Part shown: positions 1-7,845 of the stretch, one piece after another
Position numbering within the stretch: the first letter of the stretch is position 1
How the letters are laid out: each line of letters opens with the position of its first letter
Source of the DNA: Pseudomonadota bacterium
Lineage (GTDB): Bacteria > Myxococcota_A > Polyangia > Polyangiales > Polyangiaceae
Assembly: GCA_023402175.1 (NCBI GenBank)
Contig: JAEXCN010000078.1
Location: 1 to 19,380 of the forward strand
DNA length: 19,380 bases
Direction of reading: 5' to 3'
Notes under the pieces: generated by a model
Database searches by the model: none
What the model saw: only the letters and a program-made list of their open reading frames with translations
What the model was told of the DNA's origin: nothing
Translations under genes and position numbers: made by a program

Positions 1-1440
1 CGCCACGCGCGGCGCGGCGTGCGCACGCGAGGTGCCCTTGCTCGTCGTCGATTTCGACGACGTGGTTTTCGGCGGCGGAGCAGGCTCGCTCGCGCTCTCG
101 ACGGGCTTCGTGTCGTCCGCGGAGGCCGACGTCTCCGTCGGGACGGGATCGGCGGCCGCCGTCGGCGCCGGCGGCGGCGGGGGTGCTGGCTCCGGCACGC
201 TCGGGATCGTGCTCGGAGGCTCGGACGGCTGCGCCGCTGGGGCGGTCGATTCGCTCGTCGCAGTGACGCTCGGAGCGAGATGGAGTCGCCGGGAGATCGG
301 GCGCGCCGCGAGACCGACGCCGACGAAGAAGAGCGCGGCGGCCGCGAGCCCGGCCACGCGCCGGCGGCGCGCCGTGCGCGACTGCGACGAGAGGCGGCGA
401 CGGATACGCGATGCCGACTCGCCCTTGTTCGGTGTGCCGGGCGGCGCGAGGACATCATCGCTACCCTGGCCATGACCACGCGACGCCTCCAGGACGCGAG
501 CGATCGACTCCGCGCCCGCCGCGGCGTTCTCGTCTCCAAACGGCGCGAGCGCCATCGCGAGCTCGGCGACGTCGGAGTAGCGCTCCGAAGGTTCGACACG
601 GAGGCACTTGAGGAGCACCTCGTCGAGCTCCTCGGGCAGCTCCGGGCGCACGCTCGAGGGCGCCGGCGGCGGAGAGCGAACGGCCGCAGCGTAGATGTCG
701 AAGAGCGACTCACCGTCGAACGGCGAGTTGCCGACGAGCAGCTCGTAGAGGATCGCGCCGAGCCCCCAGATGTCGGAGCGCGAGTCCGCCGCCGCGGCCG
801 ACTCCATCTGCTCGGGCGGCATGTAGCGCGGCGAGCCCATGACGACCTCGGGGCTCGTGAGGCCGACGGAGTCCTTCGGTGAGAGCGGGGTGTCGACGCG
901 CGAGATCCCGAAGTCGATGAGCTTGATGCACGTGAGCCCGTCGGCGCCGCGGGTGACGAAGAGGTTGGCCGGCTTGAGGTCGCGGTGGACGATGCCGCGC
1001 CCGTGGACCTCGGCGAGCGCCTCGCAGGCCTGCAGGGCGTAGTCGACGGCCTGCTCGACGGTCGGGCGGAAGCCCTCGTCGAGGAGCTCGCCGAGATCGC
1101 GGCCCTCGAGCAGCTCCATCACCATGTACGGCGCACCGTCGTCCGTCGTCCCGACGTCGAACACGCGAACGATGTGCTCGCCTTTCAGGCGCGTCGCCGC
1201 GCGCGCTTCGCGCATGAAGCGTGAGACGATCCCCGGCAGCTCGCGGATGATCGGCGAGACGATCTTCACGGCGACCGGCTGATCCAGGCCGACGTGAGTG
1301 GCGCGATAGACGGAGGCCATGCCGCCTCCGCCGAGGCAACGCTCGATCTTGTATCGTCCTCCGAGGATGTCGCCTTCGCGCAGGAGTGGCGTGGACGCCT
1401 TCCCCCGGCCGCTCACCTCTTGTGCTGACATGGACCGCAT
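1..1440 (-). CDS. Membrane-anchored serine/threonine protein kinase (C-terminus beyond window)
   Basis: Hanks-type (PknB-like) kinase that should phosphorylate Ser/Thr on cytoplasmic targets. All core motifs are visible: glycine loop GGGGMASVY (residues 37-45), ATP lysine K59 in VAVK, catalytic HRDLKPAN (D154), DFG (176-178) and the activation segment GSPRYMPPEQ (202-211). The kinase domain ends near 290. A linker leads to one predicted membrane helix at about 361-380 (AGLAAAALFFVGVGLAA), then a Pro/Ala/Ser/Thr-rich region that runs off position 1 with no stop, so any extracytoplasmic sensor domain is not visible. The start is ATG at 1440, with an in-frame TGA four codons upstream. ATG at 1431 (MSAQEV) is an equal alternative, because the GAGG motif lies too close to the first ATG and rather far from the second. 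No cognate phosphatase or obvious substrate lies nearby. The family assignment is secure; the signal and targets are unknown. Confidence 0.93.
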   Translation of the reverse strand, partial: MRSMSAQEVSGRGKASTPLLREGDILGGRYKIERCLGGGGMASVYRATHVGLDQPVAVKIVSPIIRELPGIVSRFMREARAATRLKGEHIVRVFDVGTTDDGAPYMVMELLEGRDLGELLDEGFRPTVEQAVDYALQACEALAEVHGRGIVHRDLKPANLFVTRGADGLTCIKLIDFGISRVDTPLSPKDSVGLTSPEVVMGSPRYMPPEQMESAAAADSRSDIWGLGAILYELLVGNSPFDGESLFDIYAAAVRSPPPAPSSVRPELPEELDEVLLKCLRVEPSERYSDVAELAMALAPFGDENAAAGAESIARVLEASRGHGQGSDDVLAPPGTPNKGESASRIRRRLSSQSRTARRRRVAGLAAAALFFVGVGLAARPISRRLHLAPSVTATSESTAPAAQPSEPPSTIPSVPEPAPPPPPAPTAAADPVPTETSASADDTKPVESASEPAPPPKTTSSKSTTSKGTSRAHAAPRVA

Positions 1441-1602
1441 CGCCTCGTGCGGTCATTCAATGCGAAGCCCGATCCACTCGCGACGCCGCGAAAAAACGAG
1501 GTTCGACGCTGCCTAGCTCGTGCGAGTTGGCCGGAGCACGTGCGCAGGACCGCCACAAAGCGCGCCGCTGCCGCAACACCGAGCGGTGTCGTCACAACGC
1601 GG

Positions 1603-1628
1603 GCGACGCATGCAACGCTGCGCGTCGC
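1603..1628 (-). terminator. Possible stem-loop terminator after the 1640-2959 gene
   Basis: Perfect 7-bp inverted repeat GCGACGC...GCGTCGC with a 12-nt loop, starting 11 nt past the stop codon at 1640. A second small hairpin (ACACC, loop GAGC, GGTGT) lies at about 1576-1589. Neither is followed by a T-tract, so intrinsic termination is only a suggestion. Confidence 0.25.
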
Positions 1629-1639
1629 GTGTCAGTCGT

Positions 1640-2959
1640 TCATTTGTTGCCGCCGACGTCCGGCTTGCGCGTGACGACGATGTGGCCGTGGCTCTTGTTG
1701 TCCGGGTATCCGTACCGGAATGAGATCGGCGTCGCCGTCTTGAACAGCTCGTGAAATGCTTTCGCGTCGGCGTTGTTGACGGTCCCGAAGGGCTCGGGCC
1801 ATTCGTAGGCGCCGTAGACGTCCTGGACGAACCCGTACTTCTTTGCGATGCGCGGCGGGACTCCCGTCGTGTCCGAGATCATCCAGTCCGTGTGGGTCAT
1901 CAGGTAGTCGCGGATCGTCGCGAAGCCTCCGTCGTCCCAGAGCAGATGGCTCGCCGCCTTCGTCATGGCCGATACCTTGCCCTTCGCCTCGAGGTGCTTC
2001 ACCAGCGCGGGGTTGCGCGTCAGGCTCTTGTCCGAGAGGTCGTAGGCCACGTGACGGAGGATGCGCACCTTCGTGTCACCGGGCTTTCGGAAGCGGATCT
2101 CGGCGTTCGCGAACGGGCCCTCGCGACCCTGCTTCTTGTTCTTCGCGATGTCGTCCTCGGTCAGCCACTTCAGTGTCCCGTCCGGGTTGAACGAGAAGTA
2201 GCGGAACGTCACGGGCTCGTAGCCGTGGATGACGAGCGCCGCCATCGTGTACGCGACCTCGCCGGGGATCGCGCCGCGCGTCTCGATGCCGAGGTTCTCC
2301 GTGCGGCTGTGTGCCTTGAGGAAGAGCTTTCCGAGGTGCTCGCGGAGCTGCTTCAGCTCCGTGCCGAGCCGCCTGTTGTCCGCCTTGTCGATGCCGCGAA
2401 CGTCACCGGCGATCTCGAGAGACACGGTCGTCAGCTCGGTCGCGTCGGGGTACGTCGCGAGGGCGCTCACGAGATCCCCGCCGCCGAACGGATACACGAC
2501 CGTCGTCGGCAGACCGGCGGGCCGGAGCTTCGCGATGAACGGACTCGCGACGTCGAGCCATTCGCGCTTGTACTCCGCGTAGCCGCTCTTCAGCATCTCG
2601 CAGTGCGCGTCGACGAGCCTCTTGTCGACGTGCGAAGGGATCAGCGAGTCGTCCCCGCCGCAGGCTGCCACGCGAAACGCGGCGAGCACCTGCTTCGTGA
2701 ACGGCGTGCCGGCCAGCGGCTCCTCGGGCGCCGCGCCCGCATCGGACGCCGCTTGCGCCCCCGCGTCGTGATGTTCGCCGTCGCCCGAACGTGCCGTGTC
2801 GAGCCCCGCGCTCCCCGGTGCCGGCGTCGACGTCGGCTCATGGGTCCCCTGTCCCGGATCGGGCGGCTGCGAGCGGCAGCCGGCGCCGAGCGCCAGGGCG
2901 AGGATCATGGCGAGAGCCGCCCGGGGACGAGACTGAGGAACCGGATTCACGCCGGGCAC
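1640..2959 (-). CDS. Exported (probable lipoprotein) protein of uncharacterised family
   Basis: 439 residues beginning at GTG 2959, two codons after an in-frame TGA; a GAGG precedes it closely. GTG 2950 is also possible. The N-terminus has a signal-peptide-like stretch (AALAMILALALGAGC) with a lipobox-like ending at C28, although position -3 is Gly rather than Leu. A Pro/Thr/Ser/Asp-rich linker (about 30-85) fits a surface tether. The globular part (about 88-435) has the motif TVVYPFGGGDLVSALATYPDA (about 150-170). From memory this resembles a family of uncharacterised bacterial proteins with a YPF-GPD...FP-A signature, but I cannot name a function. The C-terminus is mixed alpha/beta with no catalytic motif I recognise. 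It stands alone between the kinase gene and the rimK unit on the same strand. It is confidently a real gene; lipidation is uncertain and the function unknown. Confidence 0.82.
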   Translation of the reverse strand: MPGVNPVPQSRPRAALAMILALALGAGCRSQPPDPGQGTHEPTSTPAPGSAGLDTARSGDGEHHDAGAQAASDAGAAPEEPLAGTPFTKQVLAAFRVAACGGDDSLIPSHVDKRLVDAHCEMLKSGYAEYKREWLDVASPFIAKLRPAGLPTTVVYPFGGGDLVSALATYPDATELTTVSLEIAGDVRGIDKADNRRLGTELKQLREHLGKLFLKAHSRTENLGIETRGAIPGEVAYTMAALVIHGYEPVTFRYFSFNPDGTLKWLTEDDIAKNKKQGREGPFANAEIRFRKPGDTKVRILRHVAYDLSDKSLTRNPALVKHLEAKGKVSAMTKAASHLLWDDGGFATIRDYLMTHTDWMISDTTGVPPRIAKKYGFVQDVYGAYEWPEPFGTVNNADAKAFHELFKTATPISFRYGYPDNKSHGHIVVTRKPDVGGNK

Positions 2960-3030
2960 TTTGCCTCAGGCAGAGGCGCTAGGAAAGTTGAAGGAGCGAT
3001 CGCGCGACGTGCCCGCGGTCCGGCCGCGCT

Positions 3031-3047
3031 CGGTACGAGCGGTACCG
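3031..3047. repeat. Small inverted repeat in the 2960-3122 gap
   Basis: CGGTAC, loop GAGCG, GTACCG: a perfect 6-bp inverted repeat 76 nt downstream of the crotonase-family stop codon. It could be part of a terminator or an operator for the next gene. No T-run follows on either strand, so the role is open. Confidence 0.25.
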
Positions 3048-3122
3048 TGTGGAGATGCCTGCGCGCGTCGTCGGTCGCTCGCGCTTGCGTCGCGCGCGCA
3101 CGGTCCCTACCGATTGGCGCGC

Positions 3123-3887
3123 TCAGCGCGGCTGCCAGCGCGCGGGCCGTCGTTCGAAATAGGCAAGGGCCGCGTCGCAGTGGTCCGGCCCGCTCCAGGT
3201 GTCGACGAAGAGGCGTCGCTCGAGCGAGCGCACGTCGGGTGAGCTCATGGTCTCGCGGACGAGGCGTTTCATCGCTTCGATCGCCTTCGGCGACCCGAGC
3301 GCGATCTCCGATGCCCATGCGAGGGCGGTCGGGAGCGCCTGGCCGTTCTCGGTGACCTCGTCGACGAGGCCAACGAGCTTCGCCTCGGCCGCGCCGATCT
3401 CGTGGGCGCTGTAGAGGAGGCGCGCGGCGGTCCCGGCGCCGACGAGCGCGACGAGGCGAGGGATGCTTCCCCAGGCCGTCGTCACGCCCATGCGGACTTG
3501 CTTGAACCCGATGCGCGCGCGGGCGTCGGCGATCCGCATGTCGCACGCGATGGCGAGCTCGGCTCCGCCGCCGATCGCCGGCCCAGCGAGCGCCGCGATG
3601 ACGGGGAAGGGGGCTTCGGCGACCGCACAGGTGAGCGCGTAACCGGCATCGCTCAGCCGCTCGGCGTCCTGCGGGGACGTCTTGTCACGGAGCTCGCGAA
3701 GGTCACCGCCGGAGACGAACACGTCGCCTGCGCCGGTGATGATGGCGGCGCGCAGATGGGGATCCTGCGCGGCCTCGCGGAGCGCGACGGTGAGCCCGTC
3801 GAGCGTTGCATGATCGAGCGCGTTCTTCGCCGCGGGGCGATCGATCGTCCAGACGACGACCCCGCCTTGCCGTTCGACGTGCAGCAC
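3123..3887 (-). CDS. Enoyl-CoA hydratase/isomerase (crotonase) family protein
   Basis: 254 residues, full length for a single-domain crotonase; these enzymes act on acyl-CoA thioesters through an oxyanion hole. Visible features are the N-terminal strand VVWTIDRPAAKNALD, the oxyanion-hole segment FVSGGDLREL (57-66) in place of the usual F-AG-DL, and GPAIGGGAELAIACD (102-116) with E110 matching the first catalytic Glu of hydratases. At the second catalytic Glu position (FGQPE in classical enzymes) this protein reads FKQVR, giving R132, so ordinary hydratase chemistry is doubtful. The alignment VRMGVTTAWGSIPRL recalls members closer to ECHDC1/decarboxylase-like or isomerase-like crotonases. The start is GTG 3887, only 3 nt after the rimK stop, which suggests translational coupling. 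No other fatty-acid genes lie nearby, so the substrate cannot be inferred. Confidence 0.9.
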   Translation of the reverse strand: MLHVERQGGVVVWTIDRPAAKNALDHATLDGLTVALREAAQDPHLRAAIITGAGDVFVSGGDLRELRDKTSPQDAERLSDAGYALTCAVAEAPFPVIAALAGPAIGGGAELAIACDMRIADARARIGFKQVRMGVTTAWGSIPRLVALVGAGTAARLLYSAHEIGAAEAKLVGLVDEVTENGQALPTALAWASEIALGSPKAIEAMKRLVRETMSSPDVRSLERRLFVDTWSGPDHCDAALAYFERRPARWQPR

Positions 3888-3890
3888 GAC

Positions 3891-4889
3891 TCAGCTGCCG
3901 GCTTTGACGCGCTTCACCACCGAGCCCGTGCGTGCGAGCTCGATTGGTCGCATGCGCGTGTTGCGCTGCTCGGCCTCGACGACGGGGTCGCGACGCGCGC
4001 GGCGCTTCTTCCGGCGTGCGAGGAACTTCTCGGCGTGGCTGATGATGGCGCCGGCGACGTCGATCCCGCTCGTTCGCTCGATGCCTTCGAGCCCGGGCGA
4101 GCTGTTGATCTCGAGGATCTTCGGTCCGTCGCGCCCCTGGAGCATGTCGACGCCCGCGACCTCGAGCCCCATGACCTTTGCCGCGGCGATCGCCGCCTGG
4201 CGATACGCCTTCGGAAGCTCGACGCGGACGCCGAGGCCGCCGCGATGGAGGTTCGATCGGAACTCGCCCTTCTTGGCCTGGCGCCGCATGGCGGCGATGA
4301 CGCGGCCACCGACGACGATGGCGCGGTAGTCGCGGCCTTTGGACTCCGCGATGTACTCCTGCAGGATGATGTCCTGGCCCATCGCCCAGAGCGTCTCGAG
4401 CAGCGACGTGACCGCCTGCGGGGTGTCGGCGATCATCGTGCCGATGCCCTGCGTTCCTTGATGGAGCTTCACGATCGCGGGCGTGCCGCCGATGAAGTCG
4501 AGCGCGGCGTCGACCGAGTCGGGGGTGCGAGCGCAGACGGTCTTGGGGACGTCGATGTCCTTCTTCGTCAACAGCTGCATCGCGCGGAGCTTGTCGCGCG
4601 ACCGCGCGATCGCGATCGCATTGTTGAGCACCGGGATGCCCATCATGTCGAACTGCCGGACGACGGCGAGACCGTAGTTCGTGATCGACGCGCCGATGCG
4701 CGGAAGGACGAGGTCGACGGGAGGAAGCAGGCGATCGCCGAGGAACATCGCCGGTCGACCGCGTGAGATCACGACCTGGAAATGAAGCGGGTCCGCGACC
4801 GTCACCTCGTGCCCGCGCGAGCGCGCGGCAAGCACGAGACGGCTCGTGGAGTAGAGACTCGCGTTTCGGGACAGTACGAGGAGCCGCAT
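3891..4889 (-). CDS. rimK: RimK-type ATP-grasp alpha-L-glutamate ligase
   Basis: 332 residues that match E. coli RimK motif by motif: LSRNASLYSTSRL (N-terminus), PRIGASIT (63-70), ARSRDKLRAMQLL (95-107), KLHQGTQGIG (141-150), the ATP-grasp segment GEFRSNLHRGG (208-218), and the metal-binding end EINSSPGLEGIE (260-271) plus GIDVAG. RimK adds glutamates to the C-terminus of ribosomal protein S6 and can make poly-glutamate. The protein is about 30 residues longer than E. coli RimK. The extra C-terminus is very basic (ARRKKRRARR at 291-300), which might aid ribosome or RNA contact (inference). The start is ATG 4889, with no clear ribosome-binding site; a TACGCT hexamer lies 15 nt upstream. It is followed after 3 nt by the crotonase-family gene. 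Family assignment is firm; S6 as target is by analogy. Confidence 0.92.
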   Translation of the reverse strand: MRLLVLSRNASLYSTSRLVLAARSRGHEVTVADPLHFQVVISRGRPAMFLGDRLLPPVDLVLPRIGASITNYGLAVVRQFDMMGIPVLNNAIAIARSRDKLRAMQLLTKKDIDVPKTVCARTPDSVDAALDFIGGTPAIVKLHQGTQGIGTMIADTPQAVTSLLETLWAMGQDIILQEYIAESKGRDYRAIVVGGRVIAAMRRQAKKGEFRSNLHRGGLGVRVELPKAYRQAAIAAAKVMGLEVAGVDMLQGRDGPKILEINSSPGLEGIERTSGIDVAGAIISHAEKFLARRKKRRARRDPVVEAEQRNTRMRPIELARTGSVVKRVKAGS

Positions 4890-5047
4890 CGCCGGAGAGC
4901 CCGGAGCGTAGGTACACTCAGGCGAGGGCGTCCACCGTCTTCTCGTCCGGCATCGGCGGCAGAGCTCATCTAGCCGCCGGATTGCTGGGGCAAACGGCTC
5001 GTCGCGCGCCGCGAGTACGCGATTTCGGCCGAACTTTGCGCGTCAGC

Positions 5048-5077
5048 TATAAATTTCTAGTGATTTCAGTTGGTTAT
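5048..5077. other. AT-rich island in the rimK upstream region
   Basis: TATAAATTTCTAGTGATTT and flanks form the most AT-rich stretch I see in the window, roughly 160 nt upstream of rimK. It contains a TATAAA (-10-like) on the + strand, but no matching -35 at 16-18 nt. It overlaps the stop of the doubtful ORF at 5066. It could hold a promoter or protein-binding site; nothing decisive is visible. Confidence 0.2.
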
Positions 5078-5317
5078 GCCGGGGTCTGCCGGGGTCCCGA
5101 GCTCGTCGCTCGACTCGACCTCGGCGCGGACCGCACGAGGTCGGGGCGCGTCGTCGGTCGAGAGGCGGGCGGCCGTCGTCACGGCGAGGTGTGCCGGCGC
5201 TGCCACGCCAAGGGCGGCGCGATCATGGTGCTCGCCTCGTGAGCGCGGCCAGACCGTCACCGCGAGAAGCAGGAGCAGGCCAGAGAGCCGCAAGCCGAGA
5301 TGCGCACGCCGGGACAT
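5066..5317 (-). CDS. Possible small membrane or secreted protein (doubtful)
   Basis: 83 residues from ATG 5317. The N-terminus MSRRAHLGLRLSGLLLLLAV looks like a signal peptide or membrane anchor (basic start, then a run of Leu). The rest is low-complexity Ala/Asp/Glu/Arg with no recognisable domain. In favour: a good leader and G/C-rich third codon positions. Against: no ribosome-binding site, no homologous family that I know, and a gene-poor setting between divergent transcripts. The reading frame stays open upstream to 5527, but that part has no protein-like pattern. Treat it as a candidate only. Confidence 0.28.
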   Translation of the reverse strand: MSRRAHLGLRLSGLLLLLAVTVWPRSRGEHHDRAALGVAAPAHLAVTTAARLSTDDAPRPRAVRAEVESSDELGTPADPGITN

Positions 5318-5666
5318 CGCATCGAGCTGATGCAGTCTGCGTGCCTCGACCGCGTCATGAACGCGAGCTCGAAGGACATCGCGAGAACCGGAGCGATCGC
5401 CAGCTTTCCGACGCGTCAGGACGAACGAGCGCTGTCTCAAGACGGCCACGCGTGAGGTCCGAGCGCACGCGTTCGCCGCGCTCGAGGAGGAGTCCAGCAC
5501 GCCTGAGGTTCGGCTCTCTCCGTTCACCGAGGGCGGAACGCCTCGACCGAACCGCGCGATCGGCGAGCGCGAGTACCTTGGTCTCTAGGACACGAGCGGC
5601 TCGCCTGGTACGAATGAGAGCACCCGATCGTCCTCCGCCGAGGACGCTCGCGGGCTCCCGCTCCCC
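5318..5666. other. Gene-poor stretch
   Basis: I find no frame with a credible start and protein-like composition on either strand. The open frames here are Arg/Ser-rich and look like chance frames. It probably holds the leader or promoter of the acidic-protein gene at 5667, but I could not identify a promoter. Confidence 0.4.
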
Positions 5667-6557
5667 ATGCGCCAACTCCCCGGAAAAAACGACGACCTCG
5701 ACCTCGATCTCCCCGCTCTCGATGGGGAGGATGATGCCCACGACGATCACGGCGCTCTCGATGACGCACTCGATTTCGCGGAGCACGATGGGGACGCGTT
5801 CGACGATGCGACCGGCGAGGACGCGGCGTTCGACGAGCTCGCGGTGGAAGGCGCCGAAGGCGGCTGGCTCGTCGACGCGGACAACGCAGCGTCGCTCGAC
5901 GTCGGCGCCTTCGACGTCGTCATCCAGCCCGAGGGCAAGGTGCTCGAGGACGACGAGGTCGACACCCGCGCCGGGCTCGACGATCTGATTTCGCACGACG
6001 AGACGTTCGTGGCCGACGGCGGCGAAGAAGGCCCGCTCGCCGACGATGACGAGCTCCGCGAGGAGGATCTGCCGGCGCTCGACGCCGACGAGGACGGAGA
6101 CGTTCCCGACGAGGAGCTGTTCGATCGGAGCATGCTCGCCGGCGACGGCGACCTTCGCTGGGACGATCGCGCCTGGACGCGCGCAACCCCCGTCTCCGGA
6201 TCGCCCGACGAGGGCGACGACAGCGGCGTCCTCGCGGTCCCCGGTGAGGACATCACGCAGACCGCACGCGATTCCGCGTGGCGGCGGCTCGAGGAGACCG
6301 GGCGTGCGATGGCGGCGGCCTTCGTGCCCGGCGGCAGCGTCGTCGTGGCGCTCGCAACTCCGGATCGTGCGCGGGCTTCGATCGTCCGCATCCAGCCGGA
6401 TGGCGAGGCCCGGATCATCGCCGAGGTCGATCCGCGGACGATGAAAGCGGAAGACGACGGCGAGGCCTGCACGGTGACCTTCCTCCGGTGGGACGCCGCC
6501 CGCGGCTGCCTCTTCGTGGGCGGCAACTTCGGGGTCGAAGCCTACAAGCCGGTCTGA
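5667..6557 (+). CDS. Very acidic protein with an EF-hand-like loop and a C-terminal beta domain
   Basis: 296 residues of unknown function. In residues 1-160 about 58 are Asp or Glu (36%) with only a handful of Lys/Arg. It opens with runs such as LDLDLPALDGEDDAHDDHG. Residues 139-150, DADEDGDVPDEE, fit the EF-hand/dockerin calcium-loop pattern DxDxDGxxxxxE (D139, D141, D143, G144, hydrophobic V146, E150) and are flanked by possible helices (DELREEDLPAL and ELFDRSML). Residues 195-296 look folded; strands such as SVVVALATPDRA and LRWDAARGCLFVGGNFGVEAYKP recall a single beta-propeller-type repeat. No signal peptide or membrane segment is seen, so it is probably cytoplasmic. The start is ATG 5667; the ribosome-binding site is weak. 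It ends 54 nt before lysC on the same strand. I think it is a real gene because the composition is consistent and the C-terminal domain looks ordered. Calcium binding is an inference. Confidence 0.75.
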   Translation: MRQLPGKNDDLDLDLPALDGEDDAHDDHGALDDALDFAEHDGDAFDDATGEDAAFDELAVEGAEGGWLVDADNAASLDVGAFDVVIQPEGKVLEDDEVDTRAGLDDLISHDETFVADGGEEGPLADDDELREEDLPALDADEDGDVPDEELFDRSMLAGDGDLRWDDRAWTRATPVSGSPDEGDDSGVLAVPGEDITQTARDSAWRRLEETGRAMAAAFVPGGSVVVALATPDRARASIVRIQPDGEARIIAEVDPRTMKAEDDGEACTVTFLRWDAARGCLFVGGNFGVEAYKPV

Positions 6558-6597
6558 CGCGGTCGACGAACGCCAGTCCAGCGCGGGCCCGATCGGT

Positions 6598-6603
6598 TAG
6601 ATT
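6598..6603 (+). promoter_or_regulatory. Candidate -10 hexamer of lysC (leaderless start)
   Basis: TAGATT lies 8 nt before the lysC ATG, and no Shine-Dalgarno sequence intervenes. A -10 at this distance would place the transcript start at or next to the A of the ATG. No good -35 is visible. Confidence 0.35.
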
Positions 6604-6611
6604 GGGCGCGC

Positions 6612-7835
6612 ATGGCGATCATCGTCCAGAAGTACGGCGGCTCATCGGTCGCGGACGTCCAGAAGATCGCGCTGGTAGCAGAGCGCGTCGTCGCGACGAG
6701 GCGCGCTGGACACGACGTCGTCGTCGTCGTCAGCGCGATGGGGAAGACCACCGACGAGCTGATCACGCTCGCGCGCCGCTCCGCTGCGACGTCGGCGGAC
6801 GGGGCCGAGCCTCCTCGCCGCGAGCTCGACATGCTCGTGTCGACGGGCGAGCGCGTGACGATGGCGCTGCTCTCGATCGCGATTCATGCGCGCGGCCTGG
6901 ACGCGATCAGCTTCACGGGCAGCCAGTCGGGGATCCTCACCAACGATCGCCACTTCGACGCTCGCATCATCGAGGTGCGCCCGCATCGCATCGAGGACGA
7001 GCTGGCGCGCGGGAAGATCGTCATCGTCGCCGGCTACCAGGGCATGAGCTACAAGCGGGAGATCACGACGCTCGGTCGCGGCGGCTCCGACACGACCGCG
7101 GTCGCGCTGGCGGCGGCGCTCGGCGCGGAGCGCTGCGAGATCTACAGCGACGTCGACGGCGTCTACTCGGCCGACCCGCGCGTCGTGCCTGAGCCGAAGC
7201 ACCTGCCCGAGCTCGATCTCGCGGTCCTCGCCGAGATGGCCGAGGCCGGCGCGAAGGTCGTCAACGCCCAGGCCGTCGAGTGGGCACGGCGGAACAAGGT
7301 CGCCATCGTCGCACGCAAGACCTCCGATCCGATCGCAGGACCGAGCCGCGAGACCATCGCACGCGATCAAGACGAGCTCGACATCGCGCGGACGAGCGAC
7401 GAGGGCCGCAACGTCCGCGCGATCGTCGGCGCGTCGAACGTCGTCCTCGCGCGGACGGCCGTCGGCAAGCTCTCGTCCTTGCTCGAAGCGGCGACGGCGC
7501 TCGAGCTGTCCGTCGGCGACGTCGTGTCCGCGGGCGAAGAAGCTTTCGTCCACGTCCCGCTACTGAACGTCCCCGACTGGTCGCGCTGCGCGCGCGAGAT
7601 CGATCGTCTCACGTCCGGCGCGGCGACGTTCGGCGGCCCGTACGCGGTCGTCAGCGTGGTCGGCTACGGCCTGACGGGAGCGAGCGGGGCGCTCTCTCGT
7701 GCCCTCGGCGTGCTCGGCGGGATCGGCGCGGCTCCCGTCGCGCTCTCGGCCGGTCCGCTCCGGATCTCGGCCACGATCGAGGCGTCGCGGCTCGACGACG
7801 CCCAGCGCGCGCTCCACGCTGCGTTCGTCGGCTGA
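6612..7835 (+). CDS. lysC: Aspartate kinase (aspartokinase)
   Basis: 407 residues, the usual size of a monofunctional aspartokinase, which phosphorylates aspartate at the entry to Lys/Thr/Met/diaminopimelate synthesis. The amino-acid-kinase domain (1-242) has KYGGSS (7-12), LVSTGERVTMALLS, FTGSQSGILT, the catalytic loop TTLGRGGSDTTAVALAAAL, and IYSDVDGVYSADPR. The rest (about 260-407) corresponds to the paired ACT domains that bind feedback-inhibiting amino acids; the second is recognisable in VVSVVGYGLTGASGALSRAL. The first ACT region is divergent from common LysC sequences, so I cannot predict which amino acid inhibits. No internal Met starts a separate beta subunit in the C-terminal half. 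The start is ATG 6612. It stands alone (no asd or dapA nearby), 54 nt after the acidic-protein gene, and its stop is 10 nt from the convergent TPR gene. Confidence 0.96.
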   Translation: MAIIVQKYGGSSVADVQKIALVAERVVATRRAGHDVVVVVSAMGKTTDELITLARRSAATSADGAEPPRRELDMLVSTGERVTMALLSIAIHARGLDAISFTGSQSGILTNDRHFDARIIEVRPHRIEDELARGKIVIVAGYQGMSYKREITTLGRGGSDTTAVALAAALGAERCEIYSDVDGVYSADPRVVPEPKHLPELDLAVLAEMAEAGAKVVNAQAVEWARRNKVAIVARKTSDPIAGPSRETIARDQDELDIARTSDEGRNVRAIVGASNVVLARTAVGKLSSLLEAATALELSVGDVVSAGEEAFVHVPLLNVPDWSRCAREIDRLTSGAATFGGPYAVVSVVGYGLTGASGALSRALGVLGGIGAAPVALSAGPLRISATIEASRLDDAQRALHAAFVG

Positions 7836-7845
7836 AGGCCGCTCG

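Noticed and set aside
1751..3355. 534-codon open frame on the plus strand
   Set aside because: Antisense to the exported protein and the crotonase gene; no domain, no start signal.
3402..4766. 454-codon open frame on the plus strand, Asp/Arg-rich
   Set aside because: Exact antisense shadow of rimK and the crotonase gene, both recognised by family motifs.
5180..5242. CRRCH (CxxCH haem-like motif) in a plus-strand frame
   Set aside because: The rest of the frame is unstructured Arg-rich sequence without a signal peptide; a chance motif.
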